From JABAAE01 sp905480545 (GTDB taxonomy: Bacteria > Planctomycetota > Planctomycetia > Pirellulales > Pirellulaceae): a DNA stretch of 64,000 bases. Below, piece by piece: positions 1 through 8,542 of this stretch (its first letter is position 1; every line of letters starts with the position of its first letter). The notes below the pieces were generated by a model that saw only the letters and a program-made list of their open reading frames with translations, was not told the origin of the DNA and searched no databases. The position numbers were made by a program, and so were the translations under genes. Location of the stretch: positions 1,054,001 through 1,118,000 of the forward strand of contig CALSOR010000002.1 of assembly GCA_943788025.1 (NCBI GenBank). Direction: 5' to 3'.

Positions 1-3000
1 CGATTCTGTTGCTTTCGCATCGGCATTGTATAGGTTTTGTTGCTCCTGAAAGATCTGCACCAGCAGACCAAGCTCATGGTCAGCAGGTAGGCGACTCAGC
101 ACCGATCGAAATAGGAATCGGGCTTTGTCACGGTTTGTCGTCGCTTTACTGCTGAGTATCTTTTGAGCAAGTGATCCTGCTGACTGTATGAAGATAGGAT
201 CGTTCATCATCACAAGAGCTTGTAAAGGTGTATTTGTGCGAGACCGAATCGCGGTACAAATTTGACGGCTGGGAGCGTCGAAGATCAGGTGGGCCGGAAA
301 CGGAGCGGTTCGCTGCAGGTAGGTGTATAGTGCGCGGCGATTGGCCTTTTCGCCTGTATCGATGGGCCAACGCTGCCCAGAATTTGAGGAGAAGTAATTC
401 AGAGGTTGATAGGGGCGGACACTCGGACCGCCAATTGTCGAATTCAATCGGCCGCTGGTGGAAAGTGCCATATCGCGAATTTCTTCGGCTGTCAGGCGAA
501 ATCTCGGCGCTCGACTAAAAAAACGGTTTTTGGGATCGACTCGCAGGGATTTTTTTTTGAATGTCGACTGCTGCCGATAGGTTGCGGAAGTGACGATATC
601 ATAAATTAATGCTTTCGTGTTCCACTTGCTTTCTACAAAACGATGAGCTAACCAATCCAACAGCTGAGGATGGGTAGGCAATTCACCTTGCGTTCCAAAA
701 TCACCTGCCGTTTTCACCAGGCCGGTTCCCATTAGCATCTTCCAAAGATGATTTACTCGCACGCGGCTGACTAATGGATGATCCGGCTTGGTCATCCAGT
801 TTGCTAGGTCTAATCGTGTCTGGGGCCGGTCTTCGGGCAACCGTCCGAGGATGGCTGGCACATTGGGTTGGACCTCTTTTCCCGGCTGCTGAAAATTACC
901 TCTAGCCAAGATGAATGCGGGTTTGCGATTCTTCATTTCACGCATTACCATCGTGCTGGCTTCGGCTTTAAGTCGTCTGCCGCGATCTTTTAGCCTTGAA
1001 ATTGCTTCATACTCGAACCGAAGATCCGGTTGGACTTCGGGATTGATGTGAACTAGATAGTGCCCAGCCAACACGTCCCAGTCTGAGTCCGTCCAGTCTG
1101 CTGCCTTTTTCTCAAGTATCTCCGCAACATCTCTCGGCAAAGCTGCATACTTTGTTTCAATCGAATACTTGCCAGCCAGGTAATCGCCAACCGCACCCCG
1201 CTCATCCTCCGACAAAGCGCGATCATAAACTAACACTTCACCAACATGGGCGTCGCAGTTTTCTTTACCTGCATTATTCGCTCCGACGGTGATCGCGCGA
1301 CTAGAATACTCGGAGAGCACTGGCCGTCCTTCTCCACCCGAATTCCCGTTCAGCTCCATCGCGATCCTGTTGCTTCCGCTCTCTTGAAAAACGAAAGCGA
1401 CTGAGCCTTGATTCGCCGGAAAGGGCTGACTGCCGACCACATCCGCCGAGTATCCGTTGAAGGAAAGTGTTGGCTGCTGGCCGGCGGTGCGCCACAGAGC
1501 TCGACGTTTGCCTTGCTGTTCATCACCCCACATCACCAGCATCTGATGCGAGTTTTGGTTTCCAAAGGCAACGGCGGATACGATCGTGTAGCCATCCTTC
1601 AGTAACTCTCCGCCGCCAACAGTTCGCACGAAATCCTGCTTTCCGTCAAAACGAACGGCGGGATGACGCCCCAGGAATCCATCTCGTATCCAACGCGGAT
1701 TTCCGGTCGCGACAGCACTTCTGCCGTGCTTTGATCGATCTCGCCAATGGCTGAGGCTTCGTTTGGACTGATCGAATTGAGTGGAGTCAGGTGTGCCGTC
1801 AGCATCCACATCCGCTGCATCTAGATGGAGCATCAAACCCTTTAGGACCGTCAGTTTACTGTTCTTAGCCGAGGCCTTTGCTTTTTTTGTCCACGCCAAG
1901 ATATCTCGCTTGAAATCACTTTCGTGTTTCATAGCCAGCCTCGTTCTTTCTATCAGGCGATCTGACCGTTCCTTCAACACAGCGGCAAACTGGCGGAATT
2001 CTCTCTCTTGCAGAGGAGATGTCGCGAGCATCGTTGGCGGAACGGGTATCCCATGATGACCGTTTTCCCCACCCCCGCCAGGCTCTCCCTCCACACTATT
2101 GAAGAACGCGTAGAACTCATAATATTCCTGATGCGAAATCGGATCGTATTTATGACTGTGGCACTGAGCACATCCAAAGGTTAGCCCCAACAAAGCCTGT
2201 CCGGTTGTGTTGGCCCTGTCCACGGCGTAGACAACACTGAACTCGTCCGGGTCGGCGCCGCCCTCTTCGTTAAACGGGGCATTCCGATTGAAGCCCGAAG
2301 CGATTTTCTGGTGATCGGTCGCGTTTGGAATCAGGTCCCCCGCAACCTGCTCTCTAACAAACTGATCGAACGGCATATTTGTGTTAAAGGCTTCAATCAC
2401 CCAGTCGCGGTACAACCAAACATTCCGATGACTGTCGTTGTGGTACCCATTCGTATCTCCAAAGCGTGCCAGATCCAGCCAATCAATTGCCAGTTTTTCT
2501 CCGAAATGATCCGAACTGAGAAACTGCCTAACCAGCTTTTCATAAGCATTCGCGGATTGATCCATCAGAAAGTTGTCAACCTCTTTGGTCGTTGGAGGCA
2601 ATCCTCGCAGATCCAAGGACAGGCGGCGAATCAACGCCACTCGATTCGCTTCTTGCGATGGAGCCAAACCGGCATTCCGCAATCGTTTCCCCACAAATGC
2701 ATCCACCGTGTTACGTTGCCACTGCGGGAACGAGGCTTTGGGAATTTCAGGGCGTTCTGCTGATTTAAACGACCAGTGCAACTCATAGCGAGCGCCCGCG
2801 GCCACCCAGTCTTTCAAGAGTTGACGTTCCTTGTCCGTCAATTGTTTACTCGAATTGGATGGCGGCATTTGCTCTTCAGGATCAGAGCTAAATATACGCT
2901 GAATCATCTCGCTATTTTTAGGATCACCAGGCACAATTGCCATTGATCCGGACGGTAATTTCGCCACCGCATGGTCTCGCAGATCAAATCGCAAGTCGGC

Positions 3001-3192
3001 TTCTCGCACAGCGTCATCAGGGCCATGGCAGGCATAGCATTTGTCCGCCAGAATCGGCAGAATGTCTCTAGTGAAATTTACCTCAGCGTGAAGATAGCTA
3101 CGCATGAGAACTGCAATAAAAATAGCACCAAGCTGAACAGCTGATGCTCGACGGCGAAACGGAACAATAAGATGAAGGAGAAGTCGATACAT
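1..3192 (-). CDS. PSD1 / planctomycete cytochrome C domain protein with LamG-like insert, partial
   Basis: The frame is open from ATG 3192 to the left edge (1064 codons, no stop), so the C-terminus is missing. A hydrophobic N-terminus (about residues 18-36) looks like a signal peptide. A heme-type C52-Y-A-C55-H56 motif marks the planctomycete cytochrome C (PSD1) domain, followed by DUF1549 (about 170-400) and, near the end, DUF1553 (NRIW-like stretch reads RVNHLWKML). Between them, about residues 460-660, lies an insert beginning LMLHLDAADVDADG with FDGK and DRALSEDE motifs, typical of LamG/concanavalin-like carbohydrate-binding domains. The family is exported and abundant in planctomycetes; its biochemical role is not established. 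A DUF1501 gene usually follows and may lie beyond the edge. It is co-directional with the esterase and sulfatase upstream. Family assignment is secure, function is not. Confidence 0.92.
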   Translation of the reverse strand, partial: MYRLLLHLIVPFRRRASAVQLGAIFIAVLMRSYLHAEVNFTRDILPILADKCYACHGPDDAVREADLRFDLRDHAVAKLPSGSMAIVPGDPKNSEMIQRIFSSDPEEQMPPSNSSKQLTDKERQLLKDWVAAGARYELHWSFKSAERPEIPKASFPQWQRNTVDAFVGKRLRNAGLAPSQEANRVALIRRLSLDLRGLPPTTKEVDNFLMDQSANAYEKLVRQFLSSDHFGEKLAIDWLDLARFGDTNGYHNDSHRNVWLYRDWVIEAFNTNMPFDQFVREQVAGDLIPNATDHQKIASGFNRNAPFNEEGGADPDEFSVVYAVDRANTTGQALLGLTFGCAQCHSHKYDPISHQEYYEFYAFFNSVEGEPGGGGENGHHGIPVPPTMLATSPLQEREFRQFAAVLKERSDRLIERTRLAMKHESDFKRDILAWTKKAKASAKNSKLTVLKGLMLHLDAADVDADGTPDSTQFDQSKRSLSHWRDRSKHGRSAVATGNPRWIRDGFLGRHPAVRFDGKQDFVRTVGGGELLKDGYTIVSAVAFGNQNSHQMLVMWGDEQQGKRRALWRTAGQQPTLSFNGYSADVVGSQPFPANQGSVAFVFQESGSNRIAMELNGNSGGEGRPVLSEYSSRAITVGANNAGKENCDAHVGEVLVYDRALSEDERGAVGDYLAGKYSIETKYAALPRDVAEILEKKAADWTDSDWDVLAGHYLVHINPEVQPDLRFEYEAISRLKDRGRRLKAEASTMVMREMKNRKPAFILARGNFQQPGKEVQPNVPAILGRLPEDRPQTRLDLANWMTKPDHPLVSRVRVNHLWKMLMGTGLVKTAGDFGTQGELPTHPQLLDWLAHRFVESKWNTKALIYDIVTSATYRQQSTFKKKSLRVDPKNRFFSRAPRFRLTAEEIRDMALSTSGRLNSTIGGPSVRPYQPLNYFSSNSGQRWPIDTGEKANRRALYTYLQRTAPFPAHLIFDAPSRQICTAIRSRTNTPLQALVMMNDPIFIQSAGSLAQKILSSKATTNRDKARFLFRSVLSRLPADHELGLLVQIFQEQQNLYNADAKATES

Positions 3193-3602
3193 TGGAAAGG
3201 TAGCCTCGTTTTCTAGCTTATCCAATCTATTATAGGCCATCGCGGTATCCCAATGTTCATTATGAACACCTCTGTCGGGAATCGCTTCGATTCAAGAGAG
3301 TAAAGTGATAAACGTCTCCGAGGAGACGTTAATTGAGACTTGCAAATGGGATCAAGTATTAATGGCTGTCGACTTTTGCCGTTGTAGCAGTCCCAGTGGT
3401 ATCAACGAAGCATGTTGGACGATGGAAGATTCAGATCGTTTCGAGTTTTTAGTTCTTTGAAGAGAAGCCACAATTCGTTTTCTGGCAAAGGATTAAAATT
3501 GCCAAATCCAAATCGATCCAAACAACATCGCATTCACACAAGATGAAAAACGGGTGTGCCGTGAATCCAATAGCCCCTCCACCGGCGTTTTTTCGCCCGA
3601 GG
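3193..3602. other. intergenic region with inverted repeat
   Basis: No gene is supported here. It must hold the promoter of the PSD1 gene at its left and any terminator of the esterase at its right. A perfect 9-bp inverted repeat with a 2-nt centre lies at 3311-3330 (aacgtctcc/ggagacgtt); it has no T-tract, so it is more like an operator or mRNA hairpin than a terminator. A short G+C stem around 3583-3597 spanning a run of T could end minus-strand transcription from the esterase, but it is weak. Confidence 0.4.
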
Positions 3603-4865
3603 TCAGAACTTAATTGGAGAACCCGGCTTGAGTGACGAGTGAGGAAGGTCGGCAGTCCGGCTAAAAACCCTCATTTGTTCCGGCGTTTCCAACGTGTTTT
3701 TCGACTCGTCATAGCGGCCTGTCAATTCATCTAAAACCCCTTTGGGGTTCAGTTTTAAATGCTTGACCATAAACGGATACATTGCTTGCCTTTTGGAAAT
3801 TTGATAACCGTGACCTTCCTTCGGTAGATGCACGTTTTCGACATTTTTCATTGAACCGTAAAGCTTGTAAACATTTTGAATGTACGGGAATTCCACTTTT
3901 GGTGTATTTTTTGTCCAATCGCCGCCCACCGAAACCAACAACATCGGCCGAGGCGCAGCCAATGCGGCAATTTCTGCATTGTTTGTCTCGAAATTTTTGG
4001 TTTTGTGAATAGGCATTCCACTTTCACAGTTGCAGCCTCCAAAGAAATGAGCTGAAACCATAACCACAGGAACGGCGACTGCCACCCGTTGATCCAACGC
4101 CGTTAACAAAAACGTTTGAGTTCCTCCGCCGGAGCAACCGGTTACACCAATCCGTTGGTGATCTACATCTGGTATCGATTCCAGAAAGTCGATTGCGCGA
4201 ATACTACTCCATGTCTGGAGCGTTAACGCTTGCGGATGTTGATGTTTCCAACCCAAATGACGGGAATCGCCAAAACCGATCATGTCATAAGAAAAGACGA
4301 TTGCACCCATTCGAGCCAAGGTGGCGCAGCGGTTTTGTTGGTCAGCTCGATAGCGACCTTCATTCGGAGGCTGAGCGTGCCCATGCGGGCACAAAATTCC
4401 TGGGTACGTTTTTTGACTTTCGGCGTTGGAGTCCTTAGATGAAAGAGGCCGGTACAAATTTCCGTAAACCAAGAATCCTTTGCGGGCTTCGAATGCTACC
4501 GATTCAACTGAATAACCGTCAAAGACTCGTTTGTTTTTAATCACCGAATTTAAAGGAGTTCGCTTGGGATACGGTTCTAATCCCGCTCCCCTGCGAATCT
4601 GCTTTCTCACCGATTCGGCACGGACCTTCCATTGCGATAGATTCGAGTACGTGGATGCCATTCTCGACAGCTGCAAAACGGCGTCTGCTTCCGATTGGTA
4701 ATTTCCCTGACAGAGTGTAACGTTCTCTTGGGCAGCGTTTTTTGAGTCTTGGGCCATGACTGAGAATTGGCAAGCAAGCAGAATCGCAACGGCGGATCCA
4801 ATTTGGAGAAATCGTCCATTGAACTTACGGAAAAAAAGTTGCCGAATCATGTTTCGAGCAATCAT
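3603..4865 (-). CDS. Exported alpha/beta hydrolase, acetylxylan-esterase-like
   Basis: A 420-residue secreted hydrolase. Residues 1-39 form a signal peptide (hydrophobic core about 21-37, cleavage near MAQ). The alpha/beta-hydrolase fold shows an oxyanion segment PGILCPHGH (155-163), a nucleophile elbow GCSGGG with Ser245, a probable acid Asp316 (SVGGDW) and a His352 (EGHGY). This arrangement is shared with planctomycete acetyl esterases and dienelactone-hydrolase-like enzymes; removal of acetyl or methyl esters from a polysaccharide is a reasonable inference, not proof. ATG 4865 is preceded by GAGGA. It sits between the sulfatase and a PSD1 protein in a co-directional run, consistent with a polysaccharide-degradation locus. 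An alternative is a peptidase or glucuronoyl-esterase-like activity. Confidence 0.85.
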   Translation of the reverse strand: MIARNMIRQLFFRKFNGRFLQIGSAVAILLACQFSVMAQDSKNAAQENVTLCQGNYQSEADAVLQLSRMASTYSNLSQWKVRAESVRKQIRRGAGLEPYPKRTPLNSVIKNKRVFDGYSVESVAFEARKGFLVYGNLYRPLSSKDSNAESQKTYPGILCPHGHAQPPNEGRYRADQQNRCATLARMGAIVFSYDMIGFGDSRHLGWKHQHPQALTLQTWSSIRAIDFLESIPDVDHQRIGVTGCSGGGTQTFLLTALDQRVAVAVPVVMVSAHFFGGCNCESGMPIHKTKNFETNNAEIAALAAPRPMLLVSVGGDWTKNTPKVEFPYIQNVYKLYGSMKNVENVHLPKEGHGYQISKRQAMYPFMVKHLKLNPKGVLDELTGRYDESKNTLETPEQMRVFSRTADLPHSSLKPGSPIKF

Positions 4866-5067
4866 GAAAATTAAATCCTCATACTAGGCAGGCCAAGGAG
4901 GCAAAATAAAACAATGAAGAAATCAATCGCGTTGAAAATCTACAGAGTAACAAGTTCTTTATAAAGGACGCCTTGTGCGAGTGCCAACGTTTTTTTGTTT
5001 GGCCATTTCTTTGCAATCGAGCTATACGATATCGACGCGAAAGTAAATCCAATCTCTGCAATGATTT

Positions 5068-6666
5068 CTAGCGTAGCGGTCCGGCCATTGGAGCCGTTTC
5101 ATAAAAGGCACCGTCGTCGATTAAACGTGGATCACCTGTTGTTCTCAACTCCATCATTAACTTGTTTCTCAATTCCGTTGCGACGTCACGATATGCCGGA
5201 TCGCTTGCGACATTTTCCATTTGATGTGGATCTTTTCGCAAATCAAACAGCTCTTCACGCGGCCGTTTCCCGTAGGCGTGCTCAAAATAGCGTTTGACGT
5301 TTGGAGCTTTCCGATTGAGAACCAGCCAAGCCTTGGTGGGACCAGCATCTTCATCAGGCAACGTGCAGAACGTATTGTTTTGCAACTGATCGATCGTTGG
5401 TTCCTTGCCGGTATCCAGTTTGTAATGGTCGCCCAACGGGAACCGATCTGGTTTGAAGTTTATGACAAACAGAAAATCTTTGGTTCGAATCGCTCGTTGC
5501 GGATAGGGCAAATTTCCCTCGCGGGCTTTGGCAACATGCCGTTCCCGTCCTACGAAAACGTGAGTTCGATTCGGATCAACAAACCCCACTTTTTCCGATG
5601 AAAGCGTTTTCCATAACGACTTTGATGTCATGACAACTGGAACCTGAACCTTCCCCGCTTCCAAAAACGTTGCAGCCAAATCGGGAAGTGAAACAAAATC
5701 ATTTACAATTCGATCACCCTTTACCCCCGGCCCAGAAACCGACAGCGAAACACGAGTTCCGAAATCATAAAGATTGCATTTGCCATGCGGAAAACCCGCT
5801 GGTCCATGGTCACCGGAAACAACAATCAGAGTGTTTTCAAATTCGCCGGCCTTCTTCAGTTCATCAATCAGTACGCCAAGGGCCATGTCAAAGCCCATCA
5901 CCTCGCCAAGGTAATCGGCAAAGTCTTCTCGAATTGTGGGAACATCAGGAAGAAACGGAGGAAGCTTTCCCTTCAATTGATCCGGGTCGATATCCCAAAG
6001 TCTTTTACCCGAGCCGCGAATCCACTTTCGATGAACGTTGGTGGGTCCGAACCAGTAAGCAAACGGTTGGTCCCCCTTCTTGTCTGCCAACATGGCCCGA
6101 AAATTCCCTCGTACCTGATCCAACAAAACTTGTTTCGCAGCATCGATACTTTTACCCATTGCATGCATCTTCGTCACTGATTGGGAAAACCCGTTAAAAC
6201 TTCTTCCGGCGGAGGTGTAAGCGTTCGCCTTTCGTCCATACGGTGCATCCTGGGGACTGCCGGGTGACCAAACTTTCCACGTAAACCCGATGTGGTAACC
6301 TGATTCTTTCAAGAGTAATGGCCACGCCGGTATCGAATCGTCCCACCGCGCACCCTGCAATATCGAAGCGGTCTTCGTTCGCCAAAAATATTGTCCAGAC
6401 AACAGCGAACTGCGGCAGGGAGTACAAGACGGAGCATTTACAAAAGCATGAGTGAAGAGCACGCCAGATCGAGCGAGCGAATCAAAATTCGGAGTTTGAA
6501 TGGCGTCGTTTTCAGTACCGGGACCATCGGTCTTCGCATAAACACTTGCGTGTCGGCCCCAGTCGTCGGCAAACGCAAACAAAATATTGGGGCGTTCATC
6601 GGCTCTCACGCTCAAACCGAAACCAGCCAACAGCAGAATGATCAATCCAAATGTTTTGAGATGCAC
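5068..6666 (-). CDS. Sulfatase (formylglycine-dependent, heparan-N-sulfatase-like)
   Basis: A type I sulfatase hydrolysing sulfate esters or sulfamates, here probably on a polysaccharide. I chose GTG 6666 because AGGAA lies 7 nt upstream and the product then begins with a clean signal peptide (MHLKTFGLIILLLAGFG); an in-frame TTG at 6717 would add 17 residues. Metal-binding aspartates appear at FAFADDWG, and the active-site motif is C81-T-P-C-R, where Cys81 should be converted to formylglycine; the CTPCR variant replaces the more common CSPSR. GDHGPAGFPHGK is the second metal/active-site region. Length (532) suits the family. The pattern FPHGKCNLYDFGTR resembles N-sulfoglucosamine sulfohydrolases, but substrate cannot be read from sequence. 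No anaerobic or aerobic maturase is in the window. Neighbours are an esterase and a pectate-lyase-fold protein. Confidence 0.93.
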   Translation of the reverse strand: MHLKTFGLIILLLAGFGLSVRADERPNILFAFADDWGRHASVYAKTDGPGTENDAIQTPNFDSLARSGVLFTHAFVNAPSCTPCRSSLLSGQYFWRTKTASILQGARWDDSIPAWPLLLKESGYHIGFTWKVWSPGSPQDAPYGRKANAYTSAGRSFNGFSQSVTKMHAMGKSIDAAKQVLLDQVRGNFRAMLADKKGDQPFAYWFGPTNVHRKWIRGSGKRLWDIDPDQLKGKLPPFLPDVPTIREDFADYLGEVMGFDMALGVLIDELKKAGEFENTLIVVSGDHGPAGFPHGKCNLYDFGTRVSLSVSGPGVKGDRIVNDFVSLPDLAATFLEAGKVQVPVVMTSKSLWKTLSSEKVGFVDPNRTHVFVGRERHVAKAREGNLPYPQRAIRTKDFLFVINFKPDRFPLGDHYKLDTGKEPTIDQLQNNTFCTLPDEDAGPTKAWLVLNRKAPNVKRYFEHAYGKRPREELFDLRKDPHQMENVASDPAYRDVATELRNKLMMELRTTGDPRLIDDGAFYETAPMAGPLR

Positions 6667-7248
6667 GAGTGAGTTCCTGACTAAGGTGGAAAAGTTGAGA
6701 ACACCGTTTCTGTTCAAATCGGTTCTAAACGCAAAAACAAACGGATGACTTGTAAAAACTTGCCGCTGATTTTCAAAGTAACATAATTCACGCCGAAATA
6801 TTCCTTCTCACGAACCACTATACCAAGCTCTGTTGCTTGGCCGGTGGCAATCGCCACGTTTTTTGGCGTACGATTTAGCGGATCGCAATGCGTTTTCTCA
6901 CCATTAAGAATACATATCATTGACCCGTGTGAAGGAGCCAACAATTACAGTGTACAGTTTGCATCACTATTTCACGGACACTCATTGAAAACGATTTCTA
7001 CCCCAGTGACCAACGGAAATTGCACCAGTTAGACGCGCCGGTTCATGTTTCACACCCAGACAAATGGAAGATAGAAAATTGGATCAGCAAGCCAGGCAAT
7101 GACTGGGATTGAAGTTAAGCGGAACGGTAGTCTTTTGCGGAACCGAAAATCTTTCAAAACGGATCCTCTGTTTTTGGCTATGTGCCAAGCTAGATTGTGT
7201 CGACTTTAGGTACATCTGGAATTGAGCAAATTCACATGTGCAAATCTT
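6667..7248. other. intergenic region with orphan terminator-like hairpins
   Basis: No coding sequence is convincing here. On the plus strand two adjacent perfect hairpins, ccaagc/gcttgg (6823-6840) and gtggc/gccac (6844-6857), are followed by six T (6859-6864). This looks like a Rho-independent terminator pointing right, yet no plus-strand gene ends there; it may end a small antisense or intergenic RNA, or be chance. The rest must contain the sulfatase promoter. Confidence 0.35.
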
Positions 7249-8367
7249 TCAATCGATTTTTAAATCAATCCTTCGGTGAATGAAGCTTCTCGATTGCTCC
7301 AATCGACCATCGTGAGTTGTTAACACGACACAATTGGATTTGTCTTTGCCATCAAACACCGATTCATATCCGGTGGTGTGTGTTAGTTCGGCATTGACAA
7401 CGCACGAGGCGTGCTGCTGGACGATGACCCGTTTGACGTATTCCGTATAGCAGCCGGCAATCGTATTAACGGTTCCTTTACTGGCATCGTTCAATCGTCC
7501 TGGCATGAGTGCAAAAACATAGCCGTCATTGCATTGTTCAAGGACTTGTCCGTAGAAAATGTTGCCCGTGCCGTAGCAAACGATGCCCTTTTGAACGGAG
7601 TTGATGTGTCCACCAACAATTTGATTGGCGTTGGCGGATTGTCGCTGAATGTCTTGATCGAACGTAAAGTTAAAACCCACGCAGCCATTTTCTTTTTCAT
7701 TTCCCGGCCCGGCAATGTGACATGAAGAAAAAAGATTGTAATAGGGCGATTGGCCGTCACCGGGCCCGTAGTATGCGGTGCTGATCGCCGTTCGCAAATG
7801 AACACTGAGGTGATCGAATCGACTGAAGCTCATGCCGCGAAGATCAAATCCCCATGCGCCTTCAGTGAAGACTTCAACGTTGAGTTTCGAAAAGTTAAAC
7901 GAACAGCTTTGCTTTGGCGTCGCTGAACAAATGCATCCCGTGTTTTCTTTTCCCGAGTAGTGAAGACGGGTAAACAGGCCGTCACCGTGCAATGCAGTTC
8001 CCTGATAAATTTTCAACGGCTTTGTTATCGAGTAGATCCCTGACGGGATGTATACCGATCCACCCAGCTTCGCAGCATTCAACGCGCGTTGAATGGCCAG
8101 AGTTGCATCCGAGCCATCACCCTTGGCACCAAACCAGCGGACATTGACGGAACCTGAATCAAGTCGTTTCCAGCGACCGTGATTCGTATCAATGTTTGCA
8201 ACAACGGTTCCAAAATCAGGTTCTGCCAGTGAGTCCTTTTGCCAATGAAACATTCCGCCGCCACCGTCGCCAACGATTGAATGTCCCAGTACGAAAACCG
8301 TCGTGCCGGATTCCGGCATGGCTTGAGAAAGTTCTTTGATGGTGCCGACTGAAAAAACATGTTCCAT
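7249..8367 (-). CDS. Pectate-lyase-3-like parallel beta-helix protein
   Basis: A 372-residue protein. After an N-terminal head (1-75) containing GDGGGGMFHWQ and NHGRWKRL, the segment VNVRWFGAKGDGSDAT (about 74-89) starts the pectate lyase superfamily / GH28-related right-handed beta-helix, with the usual GGSVYIPSGIY strand next. This head-plus-helix arrangement is what phage tailspikes and related secreted glycan-active proteins show. The fold suggests polysaccharide binding or cleavage; catalytic residues cannot be fixed by eye. No signal peptide or Tat motif is visible at ATG 8367, and no upstream extension restores one. The gene lies between the DUF1501 and sulfatase genes on the same strand, so a role in the polysaccharide locus is inferred from context. 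Confidence 0.8.
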   Translation of the reverse strand: MEHVFSVGTIKELSQAMPESGTTVFVLGHSIVGDGGGGMFHWQKDSLAEPDFGTVVANIDTNHGRWKRLDSGSVNVRWFGAKGDGSDATLAIQRALNAAKLGGSVYIPSGIYSITKPLKIYQGTALHGDGLFTRLHYSGKENTGCICSATPKQSCSFNFSKLNVEVFTEGAWGFDLRGMSFSRFDHLSVHLRTAISTAYYGPGDGQSPYYNLFSSCHIAGPGNEKENGCVGFNFTFDQDIQRQSANANQIVGGHINSVQKGIVCYGTGNIFYGQVLEQCNDGYVFALMPGRLNDASKGTVNTIAGCYTEYVKRVIVQQHASCVVNAELTHTTGYESVFDGKDKSNCVVLTTHDGRLEQSRSFIHRRIDLKID

Positions 8368-8542
8368 AACAATTTCCCGTCTCAGTTCATTGAATAAAAT
8401 GCATGTTCGCTAATGATGAAACCAGTAAAAGAGTGATCCAAAATTCGCGTGCACAGGATGGAGGGCAATCGAGTTCGCGAGCCGGGTTGCTTAGCTAAGA
8501 CGTCGCATTTGAGGGCTCGGTGAAACGATAATCGCAAAAATA

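Noticed and set aside
2311..2763. Plus-strand frame of 150 codons
   Set aside because: It is opposite the partial PSD1 gene, whose minus-strand frame is open and full of family motifs.
5670..6197. Plus-strand frame of 175 codons opposite the sulfatase
   Set aside because: It is antisense to a gene with clear motifs, and its product is His/Gln-rich with no domain.
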